A stretch of 64,000 bases of DNA from Kalmusia sp. IMI 367209 (GCA_027946365.1 JAPEUQ010000025.1:81105-145104); one strand, 5' to 3'; shown: positions 20,912 through 32,188, numbered from the stretch's first letter. Numbers and translations are program-made. The notes: generated by a model from the sequence alone, not told the origin.

Positions 20912-23623
20912 TCATGATCGAATAGCTGTTATCGTGTTAGCGCCGCTCCTGATTGATTTCGAGGAGCTTGCCTTCTTGACGCTGAAAAACTCGGCGATGA
21001 CCTTCTCACTTATGAGCTGGTCTGACTGGCTCAATCGTATCTGCTCCTTGAGGAGCTGTGCTACGGCTTCAACATAAGTTGGGGCCGAGGGCAGCACGTC
21101 TTCATTAGTGGAATCAGGAAATTTTAGCTGATTGAGAAGGATCCGTATCCAAGAGCCTATGCGGGACCATCTCATAATGTGGCCGCCTAGGAGCAGTGTC
21201 TGATCTTGTTCGAGTCTGGAGACGAAATGAATCGTGCCCGCCTCGAAATAGATCGTCTGGCCGGGTCGAAGGACGATGTATCGAATCCGCCCACCCTCAA
21301 ATGCGTTTGGATCGGCGCTCCAGCAGCGCTTTTCTTCTTCGGAGGGGCGTGACAGCCAACCAAACCCGACCTGCCCCTCCTGAACCGTAAGCCACGTAGC
21401 CTTCCCACAGCTGTCCTGATGGGTCAGAGTTTGGGCGCCGCCTTGCGCAAGCAGAACCCAGTCCTCGTCATCTTTCCATCGGTTCCACTCTGCTATCGGA
21501 GCACTGCATCTCTCGGCTGTTGTCCCCTCTAAGATCGTGTCTCGAATGCGATTGAGTAGTTGACAATCTTCGCCCATCAGAAACCTTGGTAAGATAGAGC
21601 GTGGTAGTGGATTGCGCAAATCAAGAACGTTGAGAGGGTCTTGACTGATTTTGTTCTCCAAGAATATGTCCCTCACAGTTTCGAGCTGCATCGGCATGAA
21701 CGACGACTGCTGCAAACTCAGTGACGATTTCTGCACCGAGATACTCCTGTCAGGATTTCCCATCCTACGGAAGAGTTGCTCAATGGGTCTGCCTTTGTGC
21801 GAGTTCCATCTGAACTGCTGCTGGTTCTCCGTGATGATCGGGCCGTGTATTGCAGCATGGGCTTCGAGCCGTCGTTCTGCTTCTTGACTGGTTAAAAAAT
21901 AAGCTTCCTTTTCGCTTTCAGTTCCTGTGGTTGCCGGCTGCTTGGCTCGGCTCAATAGAGCATGCATGCCTTCAACATTTAGCTCTCCCCAGGTCTCGCA
22001 GGGTTTGTTCCGCGCCATTTTCTGCTCCAGCTGCGTCAGCACCTGATCCCGGAACTGGGCATCAGCTGCAATTCGATGGGAAGGCCGTGCTTCGGTATTG
22101 TCCTCCGGAACAGAAACGAAGATCAATTCCCCATCATCAGAGCTATTTCTCTCTCCTATGACCGAACTGGACTGAGAGAGTTGTGTTGGAAGTGATGAGC
22201 GACGTCGCTTTGGGGCTTGGTAAGGAAATGAGGAATCTTCAGTATACGATGTCGGCCAATTCGAGGCAGATGATGAATCGCCACCCCTAGATTGCTGCGA
22301 GCGTAATATGCCCGTTGTCGCCCACAAGGCGTACAGCCTGACATGTCTAGGACAAAGCGCATCACGCTGCGCTCTGTATGTGGCTGCTATATCAGCGTTT
22401 TCTCTAGTGTTCGTCTGCTGTAGACGCTCTATGACAGATAGCAGCTTAGGGGAGACCGTATCGGTACAGGTGCAGATGCCGTTGTTTTCCTGGCCGGCAT
22501 TCGCTTTTCTCTTCTTTGACTGAATACCGCCCTCTCGTGTGCTAGGCCGAACTCCCCCTATCGACGGCACAGGCATCCGGCTGGGTTGCATGAGAAGTCG
22601 GCTCGATGTTCGCAAGGGCGTTTGGGATGTGTCAGCTTTGCTCATGGCAGTGATGTCTGGAGAGGCAGCATGTGAATGCAGCTGCGTGTTCTCAGGGTAT
22701 TCCACGAGAGACGTATTAGCTGGGCTTTGCGGTGGCGTGGTCAGTGGCGTGGAGGAGGTATTTTCACCTGATGTCTGGGCGTTGTGTGGTGTTGATGGAA
22801 CCGACGCGGCGATAACGTCCACTATCGCGTTATCAGACACAAGTCCAGTCGGCGCAGCCATTGAAACGTCACTTTCTAGCGATTCGGTTTGATGTACGGA
22901 GTGCGTCTCGTCTGCCTGTATGGGTGGCTGCGATTGAGTAGTAGTCTCCTCACACGTTATCAGTCCGTATCGATCAAACGCGTAGCCAGCTGGCAGTTGC
23001 GACTCGGAAATGGGGTCACACGTGAGAGTGTATCCATTGCGGCGTTTTTTCACAAACGTATCTTTGTTGTGCCATGCCGCCAAATCCTCTACGTCGACTT
23101 GCTCGATGGGGTTTACACAGTTTTTCAACGGCTGCCCGTCAATAATTTTTCTCAAGATCAATTGGTTAAGTTTAATTAGGGCCTCGGGCCAGTTGGGATT
23201 GCGCTTCGCAGCAGTGCCGAGCAATTTGCAGAATTTCCAGCCCCTTGAGGCCCATCCATAGTATTGGACCTTGTCGGCATTCCAATTTGCGCTCACTCTC
23301 GCGAGAGGTGCCAAGCACTCCCTTTTCAAGGATGCACCGGCATTGGCGACATCTATAAAGCGCTCCCACTGCTTTGCGTCTATGTCGCTACTGTGTTTCC
23401 ATCGGCCCTTGGACTCTTTGTATTGAGCGCATTCCTCGACCATGACCTCCTCTATGCTCGCCGTAAGCACCGCGAGATCCGTCTGCTCGTCGAGGAGATG
23501 GTCGCGCATATTCACGCACGCTTGGAATTTGTCGCTCTCATGGTTGAGCGAGCGTAGCGAGTCTCGAAACGCTTTGATGCGTGCGCGAGCCCGGGTCGTA
23601 ATCGAGTTCGTTCGGATCTTGTT
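20912..23623 (-). CDS. JmjC-domain protein (5' end incomplete)
   Basis: The reverse frame is open from a 3' splice site at 23623 (GCTAAC branch point, CCAACAG acceptor) to the stop at 20912, about 903 aa. An in-frame ATG at 23509 could start a shorter product, but the coding-like sequence upstream of it suggests an unresolved first exon. The N-terminal 170 residues are helical. The middle is long, Ser/Thr/Pro-rich and disordered with basic motifs (KKRK, KRRR) that could be nuclear signals. The C-terminal part is a JmjC/cupin fold: THQDSCGKATW supplies HxD and GTIHFVSRL the distal His, about 60 residues apart, with YIVLRPGQTIYFEAG between. This suggests a Fe(II)/2-oxoglutarate oxygenase. The substrate is unknown, and a histone-demethylase role is only a family-level possibility. 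Confidence 0.75.
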   Translation of the reverse strand, partial: NKIRTNSITTRARARIKAFRDSLRSLNHESDKFQACVNMRDHLLDEQTDLAVLTASIEEVMVEECAQYKESKGRWKHSSDIDAKQWERFIDVANAGASLKRECLAPLARVSANWNADKVQYYGWASRGWKFCKLLGTAAKRNPNWPEALIKLNQLILRKIIDGQPLKNCVNPIEQVDVEDLAAWHNKDTFVKKRRNGYTLTCDPISESQLPAGYAFDRYGLITCEETTTQSQPPIQADETHSVHQTESLESDVSMAAPTGLVSDNAIVDVIAASVPSTPHNAQTSGENTSSTPLTTPPQSPANTSLVEYPENTQLHSHAASPDITAMSKADTSQTPLRTSSRLLMQPSRMPVPSIGGVRPSTREGGIQSKKRKANAGQENNGICTCTDTVSPKLLSVIERLQQTNTRENADIAATYRAQRDALCPRHVRLYALWATTGILRSQQSRGGDSSSASNWPTSYTEDSSFPYQAPKRRRSSLPTQLSQSSSVIGERNSSDDGELIFVSVPEDNTEARPSHRIAADAQFRDQVLTQLEQKMARNKPCETWGELNVEGMHALLSRAKQPATTGTESEKEAYFLTSQEAERRLEAHAAIHGPIITENQQQFRWNSHKGRPIEQLFRRMGNPDRSISVQKSSLSLQQSSFMPMQLETVRDIFLENKISQDPLNVLDLRNPLPRSILPRFLMGEDCQLLNRIRDTILEGTTAERCSAPIAEWNRWKDDEDWVLLAQGGAQTLTHQDSCGKATWLTVQEGQVGFGWLSRPSEEEKRCWSADPNAFEGGRIRYIVLRPGQTIYFEAGTIHFVSRLEQDQTLLLGGHIMRWSRIGSWIRILLNQLKFPDSTNEDVLPSAPTYVEAVAQLLKEQIRLSQSDQLISEKVIAEFFSVKKASSSKSIRSGANTITAIRS

Positions 23624-23870
23624 CTGTTGGCATGTTAGCTGATGCGGAGTCGGAAGCGTTTGGTCTTGGATGCAAAACGGTAGACAGATGCTACGAGTTG
23701 GGCCGTTCTAGATGGGGATGACGTGGACGACGAGATTAGATGAATGTAGCCAAGGCGCTAGATGCACAGGCCAACCCCAGGTACTCAATCCAGATGCACG
23801 TCATCAGCAGCCTTATTCGCAAAGAATTTGCATGGAGATATTGCAAAACTAGTTAATTTTTTTCGAGGGG

Positions 23871-24103
23871 GCGATGCAGGATAGATTGACGGATATGGGC
23901 AGTTTGTGATGGGGGAGCAGTAGTGTTATCGGTGTGGCATGGAGTGTTCGGGTGGTAGTCTAACACTGTTCCAAGCTAGTCTCTCTAGAGAACTAGTTAA
24001 ATAGTGTTCTACAGACTACCACCCAAACACTCCATGCCACACCGACAACACTACTGCTCCCCCATCACAAACTGCCCATATCCGTCAATCTATCCTGCAT
24101 CGC
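23871..24103. mobile_element. 233-bp foldback MITE
   Basis: Two 91-bp arms, 23871-23961 and 24013-24103, are nearly perfect inverted repeats. The left arm begins GCGATGCAGGATAGATTGAC and ends GGTGGTAGTCT; the right arm is its reverse complement with few mismatches. About 50 bp separate them. There is no coding capacity. A half copy at 13569-13638 shows that the family is repeated, so this is a non-autonomous element. Confidence 0.85.
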
Positions 24104-26486
24104 CGCTTTTTTTTTGTTCCCAAGCACCTTTAATTTTTTTTGTTTTTTTTGCTCGCCGTTGGCCGCTCATTTGGCGGCCCTCAGCAGATTTGCGTGGTCC
24201 CTGAGTACTAGCCGAAAGAAGCCTATGCAAAGCCAGACGCTAGAGAGCTAGTGCAACAGCGCTGTAGACTAGGGCCCAGTCATTGAACACACCTCGGAGC
24301 TCAAAGTAGCATCAGAAGCTTTGTTGAATATTAAAATAGTCTTTGCTAGGTCCGAGGGAGAGAGGAAGCTCCTTAGTGCCCTTTAGCTGAAACAGCCAAA
24401 CAGAATAAATACAGATCGATACCAAGTGGGATCGGAGAACGCTCAAGAAAGCTAGACGCAGCGCTGCCTGGAAAGTTACACTCGAGGACTGTACGATATA
24501 GCAAACCGGCGAGGATCTAGCGTGCTAGCGCGGTGAGACTAAGTTGGCTGAGCTTGATCCTCCATGCCTGGATTGCGCTAAAAAGGTTGGATTTAAATGT
24601 TACAAGTTTCTTCGGCGTGGTAGCGAGGCTGACTGTTTTGAAGAAACGGGGATTCTTCAAACTTGGCCACATTGTCAGAACCGCCGGTGATTCTGTCATG
24701 GTTATCGAGACGAGAGGCATTCGTTCAAAGAGGGGTATTCTACAGATTGTAATGTAATCGCGAACCAGACGCACCCATGATGGCGCGTTGAACGGGCCAA
24801 TCTGGACAGTCTGCATCTCATTCAAAGCAGCTGAGTGGCATGAGAAAGAAGCGCCATATCGGATGCGACGAAAACGAGCATTTTGACACAGCTAGACTGC
24901 AAGGGGTCACATGCCGTTCCCGCGCTACTCGTCCTTTGGTCGGAGAAGAAGCTCCCACGCCAAGAAAGGGCCCGGAATCCACAAATTGTTGATTTCCAAT
25001 GCGTATACTGTGTCCCCTGCATTCCATTGTCCTAGAACAACACTATGTGTTACTGGATAGTCTGGTTTGGCTCGGAAGGGGCGGCGAAGCGCGCATTCAG
25101 GGTCTGCGTGGTGGAGAGAAGCGGCGCGGTGTTGTAGCGATTCGCTGCCAAGTGTTCTTTTTAAGCCGATTCAAACCAACGCTTTTCGCCTCCATTTTTG
25201 AGAACCTCATTGCATACCCAACGTACGAATAGCAAATGATCCAAGGCCGCTCGATTCGTGCCATCGCTGTGAAATGTAGCGAAGTTTTTGGTATGGATTG
25301 TCGCCGTGTCACCCGAACAAAGTGCGTATGAATCGGGTCCTCAACTTCCCGAGTCAGGTTACGAAAATGTAACGACAACAATTCTTCCGGGCGAAAGATT
25401 AAGCACCAGACCAAGCGCGTAGCTACACTCGCTACGCTTGTGTTTGGCGCCGGCGTACTAGACGTGTTGTTGTGTCAGGGTGGCATCGAATACCGGTAAG
25501 GTGGTACAATACCCCTCATTGCCAGCGCTTATTCGGCGCCACAAATGATGCATGTGACATACCAGGCAGGGTGCGTACAGCCCAACGACCACAGTACATT
25601 CCACAGCGCTCAATCGCGCAATCTGTGTCCGTCGTCAGTATACTTTGAATTTCTCAGCCGGACTTTCCTATACAAGAGTGCGAGTGTGCAGTCTGGTGAG
25701 CATGGCACAGGAGGGGTTTCCAGCCAGCGAGCCTGCTGCAGGCCTAAACAACACAGCGCGCAATCACAGTCTGTTAGTGGACTCTACGCTCGGATGGAAA
25801 CAGGCTTCATTGATTGGAGGAACATACTTGGGCTATGTTTTGCGAGCATTCCCGAGCATCGGAGCCCTTGATCGGTGTCTTTCGTCTTTACCAGGGTGGA
25901 CAAGTACCGGATCTGTACAAGTACATGCGTTGCGAGTACAAGCCAAATATTTCCAAGCGATTGAAACATGGTAGCGAGGAGAAGGCGCTGAAAATTTACG
26001 TACGTATCCTATCAAACAATAGTGACAACGCACCCTAGCTTGTAGGTGTGTCACGGGTGTTGTCGGTGCTGCGCGAGCTTATGTGTGAAATTCGCTAAAC
26101 GGTGAAGAGATAGCCCTGGCAAGGAACAGACTGAAGGGCTACAGGATCGAAGATGATGACATTGCGAACTGTGAACGCACCAATTTGGACGGCATGACCT
26201 CGCGAGCGAAGACGCTGTCTGATTGCTATACTTGAAGAGCGCGGGTTCTGTACTGCTGTTGCCGGACAGTGCTCTCCATCAGAGACGAATGACTGGATAT
26301 AAAAGAGAGGCACGTTCACTGCAACAACTATACGAGTGGAGTCCGAGAACCGGAGTATGAGAACCAAATTGTATATATGTATACAATATCATCTAGTGAA
26401 ACAATTTGGGCGCCGCTAAGAGCCTACCTCCGTGATCGAGTTCCAGTGACACGCATCCCCATTCTTTCAAGAGTCATCTCAACGGT
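24104..26486. other. Long gene-poor stretch with possible decayed ORFs
   Basis: T-homopolymers follow the MITE at 24107-24150. Near 24840-24906 the forward strand reads MRKKRHIGCDENEHFD..QGVTCRS, which resembles a Zn(II)2Cys6 binuclear cluster that has lost most of its cysteines. Reverse ORFs at 24517-24825 and 26098-26367 contain similar QTVQIGPF and HAVQIGAF motifs but no domain I know. Nothing here supports an intact gene. Confidence 0.4.
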
Positions 26487-27324
26487 TCATTTGTTGTCCA
26501 GGTAAGACCATAGGACGACACCCTTCTCTTCATCCCACACTGGGTGATGGCGGCGATCGCAATCGAACGTTCCATTATGCTCCATTAAACATTCGTCAGA
26601 AACGTCAAATCCCCGATGGTGAAGCATATACTGGAACCTATGAAGAGCTCGTCGCATAAATGCGAGGGGAAGAAGAGCCACGGAATCGGCATCGACTTCC
26701 ATGTAGGTTGTATAGTGTGGGTAGCCACACCATAAATCGACCAGGAACTCCAGGATAACACGGTCCGCTTTGATATTGTCGAATGCAAACCTAACGATCG
26801 CACAATAGTCGCTACGGTCCAGGGAGTCTTCCCATAGAAAGTCGCAGACCTCATTGTGTACTGCGCATCGGAGACCTTCAGCTCGTAGGCGTTCTGCGAG
26901 AATGTAGACATCGATAAGAGTCCAAGTCTGGTTGACCCGCGAATCCCTGTCCAGCATAATCTCTCTATGGTAGAGCCAGTTGACAAAGACACGAACTCAA
27001 AGCTTATTAGTATCTTCAAATACTTTTCAAACAGAGCTTACTAGGCTTGAGAAGTACTCACATGTCTTCGGTTTAACATCATCTAAGATTATCATTTCAT
27101 TTTTGCCTTCGACCCAGTCATTGCGTAGAGAGGCCTTGAAGTAGTCTGACTCGCTTCTCAAAAGTTTCTCATGAACGCTAAATGTGGTCGCCTCTCGTCC
27201 GATCATAACCGCGACCATAGGACTAGTAGCGACGTCGCTAGAGAATATCAGCACGAACCGAACAAAAATTACTATGCAAACCTTACGCGATCTTGAGTTG
27301 ATCCTGCGCAGTAGATTGAGCCAT
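26487..27324 (-). CDS. BTB/POZ-domain protein, three exons
   Basis: On the minus strand exons 27324-27287, 27237-27062 and 26995-26487 join in phase to encode 240 aa. Intron 1 (49 bp) has GTAAGG and CTCTAG; intron 2 (66 bp) has GTGAGT, an ACTAATA branch point and TTGAG. The start is MAQSTAQDQLKIADVAT. The BTB fold covers residues about 18-95 (VMIGREATTFSVHEKLLRSE, SDYFKASLRNDWVEG, FRVFVNWLYHREI), typical of small fungal BTB proteins. The C-terminal half is helical. BTB domains mediate dimerisation or cullin-3 binding; no substrate can be inferred. The spliced model removes the GTG and TTG starts that the raw ORFs would need. Confidence 0.82.
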
Positions 27325-28351
27325 GGTCCTGCAACGGTGTTGGACGGCAGTCGGGCTATTTGCTGGGTTTGATTTGTGGAGAAAAGGATGTTAATGAGCA
27401 GGTGCAGCAGAGGCGAGCAGGGAATTAATATAGTTAGGCACTTGGACCGTGCGTAGGTTTTACGTCGTACAGTGAGCTCAGATCTTGTGTCGTCTGTAGC
27501 ATCGTCTACGCTAGGTGAGGCCCCTCAATTGAATTTATGCCGAATGTCTTTCCAGGTCAATTACGTGAGACGGCCAATGGCGTAGATGATTATATCACTA
27601 GGGAGTCAGTCTGGAAGCAACTCATCGCACTTCGTCTAGCCTATTTCCTGCATTAATACTAGGCACATCATTTGTCGGGTGTGCTATAATGTAGGGTATA
27701 TCAGAGGATGGTAGCTATGCATCAGTCGAGGCGGGTGCCGCAGTATCGAAATTGAGCGTGATATTGGGAGGCCTGCCGCAAATTTGATTCCGCTTATTTT
27801 AGAGCTCGCGAGCAATATGAGCGGTTGCGAATGCGTTGCTACTTATATTTTACATCTCGTGTACATGTCGCGAGGCTAGATACTTTTATTATGACCGACA
27901 GAGAGTGGGTCGAGGGAAGGCTGAAAGTAGCTGAGTAGTAGAAGAGAAAGATCTATCCAAGTACAATAGGTCTAGCTGAGAAATTAACAGCAAAAGGTAT
28001 GCAATGAGAACCAAAAGTGAAAGGGATAGATTTCAACATGGAAGGTAACAGGAGACAATGCAAGATGAAAAGTAAAGAGAGTGATTACCTAAGCGTTACC
28101 AGGAAGATCTGATACCGAGGCTATGGTGCACTAACTATGTCTCGCCTATCATAATGAATCATCGCTTGTGACATGATGCCTGCGCACTTGCATAGCGAGT
28201 GTCAATGTCCTTCATCGAACCATGGTTACAGCCATGCTTTGCCACCTATACTACCAGCCTCTAATCTCCCGGCATACCTGTCCTTATCCGAAGGTTCTAT
28301 TTTGGAGTAGCTCGAAGTGGGTAGTGGTAAAGCTAATATGCGGAAGTCTAA
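27325..28351. other. Intergenic, AT-rich, no gene seen
   Basis: This is about 1 kb without a protein-like ORF, a domain or a clear repeat. It separates the start of the BTB gene from the end of the DUF6604-like gene, both on the minus strand. Confidence 0.55.
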
Positions 28352-30724
28352 TCAAATTCCACCGAAGATTAGCTCCGAACTCCACAAGAAATCCTCAGTC
28401 GTCTTGTTCCCGGCGAAAGCCTGTAGCACATCCCGCATCATCATCAGTGGCTCGTGTTTGGACGGGTCGAACGCTGTTGGTCCTGGCCGAAGATGACGAG
28501 TAGAAATATCTGCAAGCGAGTGCGTAAACACACTCAGTCCGCGTCTAAGACCTTTGTCGATGTGGTACTTGCTCATGTCCCGATATTGTCGTATGTACTC
28601 ATCACTAAAATGGCGAAATTCGTGAAACTTTCGAGTGTTCGCGCGAGCGCCAATGACATTGACAATATCAGAGCAGACAGTGAATATCTTGATCAAATTC
28701 ACTCGTGCCACGGGGAAGGGCCCTTCGAAGCTGGGCTGACCAGCCATGCGGATTCGAGAAAGAGCATCCCGTCCGCACAGCTGTTGCTTATTTCGGAGTA
28801 TGTCCCCGACCTTTAGCTCAGAGTTTTTGCTTTCTGTAACGCGTAGCAACTCTGCAAGGAAGGGATAGGCTGGGTGACAGTGTGGAACATCGTATTTAGT
28901 CAGCAGGCAGAAGTCGGACGTCATACGTTGTCCTCCATCGAATTTACGCGGTTTCAAGGGAACGGAAGAACCTAGAATGGGCTGTGTCGGCGCGACACGA
29001 TGATAGTTACACCAGGCCGGGTAGAAGTCCCTGGCGTGGCAGCCACGCACCGGCAGTGCAAAGACCTTGTCTCCGAAGACACCGATGCACGATTCCATCC
29101 AGGCGATTGGAGAGAGCTCTTCCAGTTGCACAAGGACGTTGTAGAGATGGAAAACACATCCGACGATGCTCATGGTATTGCATAGCGCAATGCCGGCTTT
29201 CATGGCGTTCAGGTACGTCCTCCAGATGGCGACGCCAGCACCGCATGGTGTCTGTTCTAGCAGGTTCCTAGGCGTATACTCTACATGATAGGTCGCGACG
29301 CGGTGCGCCGTGAGTACCAGGTTGAGGCTCTCTATGTCTTGTGAATGCCTTGCATTGGTCAGGATCGGGTAGGTACACTGTCGGACCTCCCGCGCAAAGC
29401 TTATGGACGCTTCGTACGGATTGATGGCCATTTGCTGATCACCAATGTCTTCAATCTCTTGCTCAAGGGTCAATAGCCGGACGACTTTTCGAGATCCTGA
29501 GAAGTACGCATAAGTACTTTCTAGGAGCAACTCCGAAGTTAACGTGATCGAATGGTCATGTACGTATGACTCTGCCACAATGGCCCCCGACATTGGGTGG
29601 CATCCAAACATATAAACTGCGATAGCCCGAAACCTTCCCTCTGCTTGAGTTTGGTTGAGGCGGTTTGCGCTGGCATTCTTCTGTTGAAGATTACGCCACA
29701 GTTCCTGCACAAAGCTATTGCGCTCTTCCCACAAGTTCATAACCTCGGCTTCGCTCGAAGGTTTACCATCATACTCGTAGAAAAGCCGTAGATTTTTGTC
29801 GATGTCTACAGCTTGCGTAGTCTCCAGATATCCGGGTTCTGACTCGCGAAGAGACCTCATGATGGCAAGTTGTGCGTGTAGTGTGGCGACTGATGTACCG
29901 GACAAGAGCCCCTGGTATTTCTCGGTAGGCGGGGTGGGTGGGCCGAAAGGAACCACCTCCACATACGACTCTTGTACTCGTGCGAGAACATCGACGATCT
30001 TGTCGTGTGTCATGCCAAGGTTTCTTGCCATGACTATGTCTGCAATGCACTCACTAAAGTATCGAGACCCTTCGACCATGTAGTGGGCCAAAAGGAAAGG
30101 TAAGTTGCCTTGGGCAACGTCAAACCAAGCATTGCGAACCTCGGTGATTATCTCGTCCATGTCCTGAAGCCAGAAGTATACCGCAAACTCTGCGAACAGC
30201 TGCTCGTCTTCTTCGAATTCGGCAGCGCCCTGGCTAACGTCGGTCGCAACGACTGCCTCGATCTTGCTCGTTAACGCTTCCGCATCGAGCTCGGGGACCT
30301 CAAAACTACTCGCATCATTGTGTACTTTGTTCCATGAACCTTGGCGGAGGATTCGCAGGGCGGCCACTAATTCCTGGTTGAATACCTGGTGTCTACGCGT
30401 GCTGTCCGATGCGTGTCCACGAAGCTTCAAGTCGCTCTTTAGGTAACCTGTTGTCACATGCTGCCGGCATTGTATTGCGAGTTCCATGCTTTTCTCAACA
30501 TTACTTGGGAGTCGAACGCAGCGGCTTGCGATCTCATCGATAGCTTTCCGAAAGTCATCCAACTTCATCCTGACTTCGCCCGAATCGTGGATAGTTACTG
30601 GGAACGATAAGTATGTCGTTGCTCTCACCCAGTCATAGACAATCCTGGTATGTTTTTTGCTTGCCATGCGCAGGGATCGATAGAATGGCAGCAATGTACC
30701 GTTATTGGCCATTGAGTTGTCCAT
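28352..30724 (-). CDS. DUF6604-like large fungal protein
   Basis: A single reverse frame from the ATG at 30724 (MDNSMANNGTLLPFYRSL) gives 790 aa; the frame is open 40 codons further without an ATG. The N-terminus (FYRSLRMASKKHTRIVYDWV) resembles the start of fungal DUF6604 proteins, in which a short helix is followed by a W..T segment. The middle (AVYFWLQDMDEIITEVRNAW) fits the all-helical body of that family. Other features are GCHPMSGAIVAESYVHDHSI and GIALCNTMSIVGCVFHLYNV. No catalytic motif is visible. No intron is required. Family assignment is moderate and function unknown. Confidence 0.65.
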   Translation of the reverse strand: MDNSMANNGTLLPFYRSLRMASKKHTRIVYDWVRATTYLSFPVTIHDSGEVRMKLDDFRKAIDEIASRCVRLPSNVEKSMELAIQCRQHVTTGYLKSDLKLRGHASDSTRRHQVFNQELVAALRILRQGSWNKVHNDASSFEVPELDAEALTSKIEAVVATDVSQGAAEFEEDEQLFAEFAVYFWLQDMDEIITEVRNAWFDVAQGNLPFLLAHYMVEGSRYFSECIADIVMARNLGMTHDKIVDVLARVQESYVEVVPFGPPTPPTEKYQGLLSGTSVATLHAQLAIMRSLRESEPGYLETTQAVDIDKNLRLFYEYDGKPSSEAEVMNLWEERNSFVQELWRNLQQKNASANRLNQTQAEGRFRAIAVYMFGCHPMSGAIVAESYVHDHSITLTSELLLESTYAYFSGSRKVVRLLTLEQEIEDIGDQQMAINPYEASISFAREVRQCTYPILTNARHSQDIESLNLVLTAHRVATYHVEYTPRNLLEQTPCGAGVAIWRTYLNAMKAGIALCNTMSIVGCVFHLYNVLVQLEELSPIAWMESCIGVFGDKVFALPVRGCHARDFYPAWCNYHRVAPTQPILGSSVPLKPRKFDGGQRMTSDFCLLTKYDVPHCHPAYPFLAELLRVTESKNSELKVGDILRNKQQLCGRDALSRIRMAGQPSFEGPFPVARVNLIKIFTVCSDIVNVIGARANTRKFHEFRHFSDEYIRQYRDMSKYHIDKGLRRGLSVFTHSLADISTRHLRPGPTAFDPSKHEPLMMMRDVLQAFAGNKTTEDFLWSSELIFGGI

Positions 30725-31988
30725 TTCCGTGAAAGTGGAGGTCGTGGGAGCCACGACTTCCAAAGTATGCGTAAAATGAGGGTATATTGGAAGGGAGGTT
30801 GAGCTGTGGTTGCACGCTCGGTTATTTTGGGGAGACCGCACCAAGACGCTAACTTAGTTCGTCGTCGGGTGAACTGCATTGAAGGTGAAGAGACAGGCCG
30901 CGATTCGTGCGCGTAGTTGATCAATTTCATCATCACCATACTAAGCACCACACATACTAAGTCTATTACTTGAAACATGTCTCCACTCGAATGGTGAGTG
31001 TTCCTACATCTGTATATAGCGACGGCGCTGGCAGGGCTTGGCTGAAATGCGACAGCACACAAGCTGCCTCCCTTCCCAGGACTGTTACTGCCATATTCGT
31101 AGTTGGTGCTGATACGAAAGCGATCAAGATTTCTTCCAACCCCATTGCAACATAGTTGACCGCTTTTCACAAGTCGGCCGCCGTCTTACTCTAGGCAAGC
31201 CTCATCCTCCCATATCCTCTGAGAATTCTAGCTAAAACGTCCAGTCACAATCTCGACCACAAGATCACTCTTGCAGAGCTGGCGTATGTAATGAACGAAC
31301 TCTTCCATTTCGTATTCACGAGCGATCAAAATCTCACAGAGCTCCCCAGCGATGCCAGAGGTAGTCTATCTGGATGAATCGAATTCTATCGGCTGACATC
31401 ACGTCTTCTGGTTGTGTATTCTCTGCTAGGAGATGTGTAGGGCCTTTACACCTTCCTCAAGTACGCCCGGCTTATGCCAGATGTAGCTTGCCAAAGCTCT
31501 CTTTGGCTATACAACTGGTCACAATTTTTACAGGTAGTCGGTGCCCAAGTTGGTCAAGCTATTGTAGGCTACGCCCACGACCACTTTGGTGTCCTTCATA
31601 TCTGCACAGCTATAGTGCTCTGGAACGGGGAATATGTAGTCACAATCATGGTCGACCCACTGCTTTTCGATAGGAAAACAATGCAAAATCCGATAGACGT
31701 GCGGGAACTCTATGCTATGACGAGCGATGTCAGTACCGGAGAACAGACCTGCGCAGAACCTGTCTTCTCCGTCATCCCTGAACTCTGAGTAGACGGCGTT
31801 CTTGTACGGCTCGAGCCCAGTACGCAGGGAAACGTCTGGTGAGCAGAGACCACTGATGCTTCGATCTACATCGATGCCGGTGTTCGCGATCTCGCCAGGG
31901 CCAATCGAGTACGCAGCATCGGAAATACTTACCGCCACTGCCAGTGGACAATGAAGCGCATGGGGAGTTGCCCAGATGGGTGTCCAGC
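30725..31988. other. Ambiguous region with overlapping ORFs
   Basis: A possible 45-aa forward two-exon gene starts at 30977 (MSPLEW, 41-bp intron, then AWLKCDSTQAASLPRT) but has no homology that I recognise. At 31474-31788 a forward ORF (LWLYNWSQFLQVVGAQVGQA) and at 31528-31938 a reverse ORF (EFRDDGEDRFCAGLFSGTDI) overlap, and I cannot decide which, if either, is coding. The reverse ORF begins close to the LTR at 31989 and may be truncated by it. Confidence 0.35.
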
Positions 31989-32188
31989 TGTGAGGAATAA
32001 AGTGCGCGATCTCGTAATAACATAATCACGTGATAGTCCTCTGCCCCTGCCAAGGTCGCTGCGCAGGTGAGGCGCTAGGGGCACGCTAGCGCGACACCCC
32101 TAAAACGCAAGGGAGGACATAGGATAGATGATAGATTTCAATCTCATTACTACGAGAGGATTGTTCGCTGCTATAACTAATCCTAACA
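31989..32188 (+). mobile_element. Solo LTR, 200 bp
   Basis: It starts TGTGAGGAATAAAGTGCGCG and ends CTAATCCTAACA, matching in full the LTR at 57401-57595 in the opposite orientation, including the GC-rich middle and the ATCACGTGAT palindrome. No obvious target duplication flanks it (CCAGC versus TTAGA), so the ends may have been rearranged. Confidence 0.8.

Noticed and set aside
30977..31155. 45-aa two-exon gene
   Set aside because: The splice sites are acceptable, but the product is short, unrecognised and overlapped by reverse ORFs; kept only as a remark.
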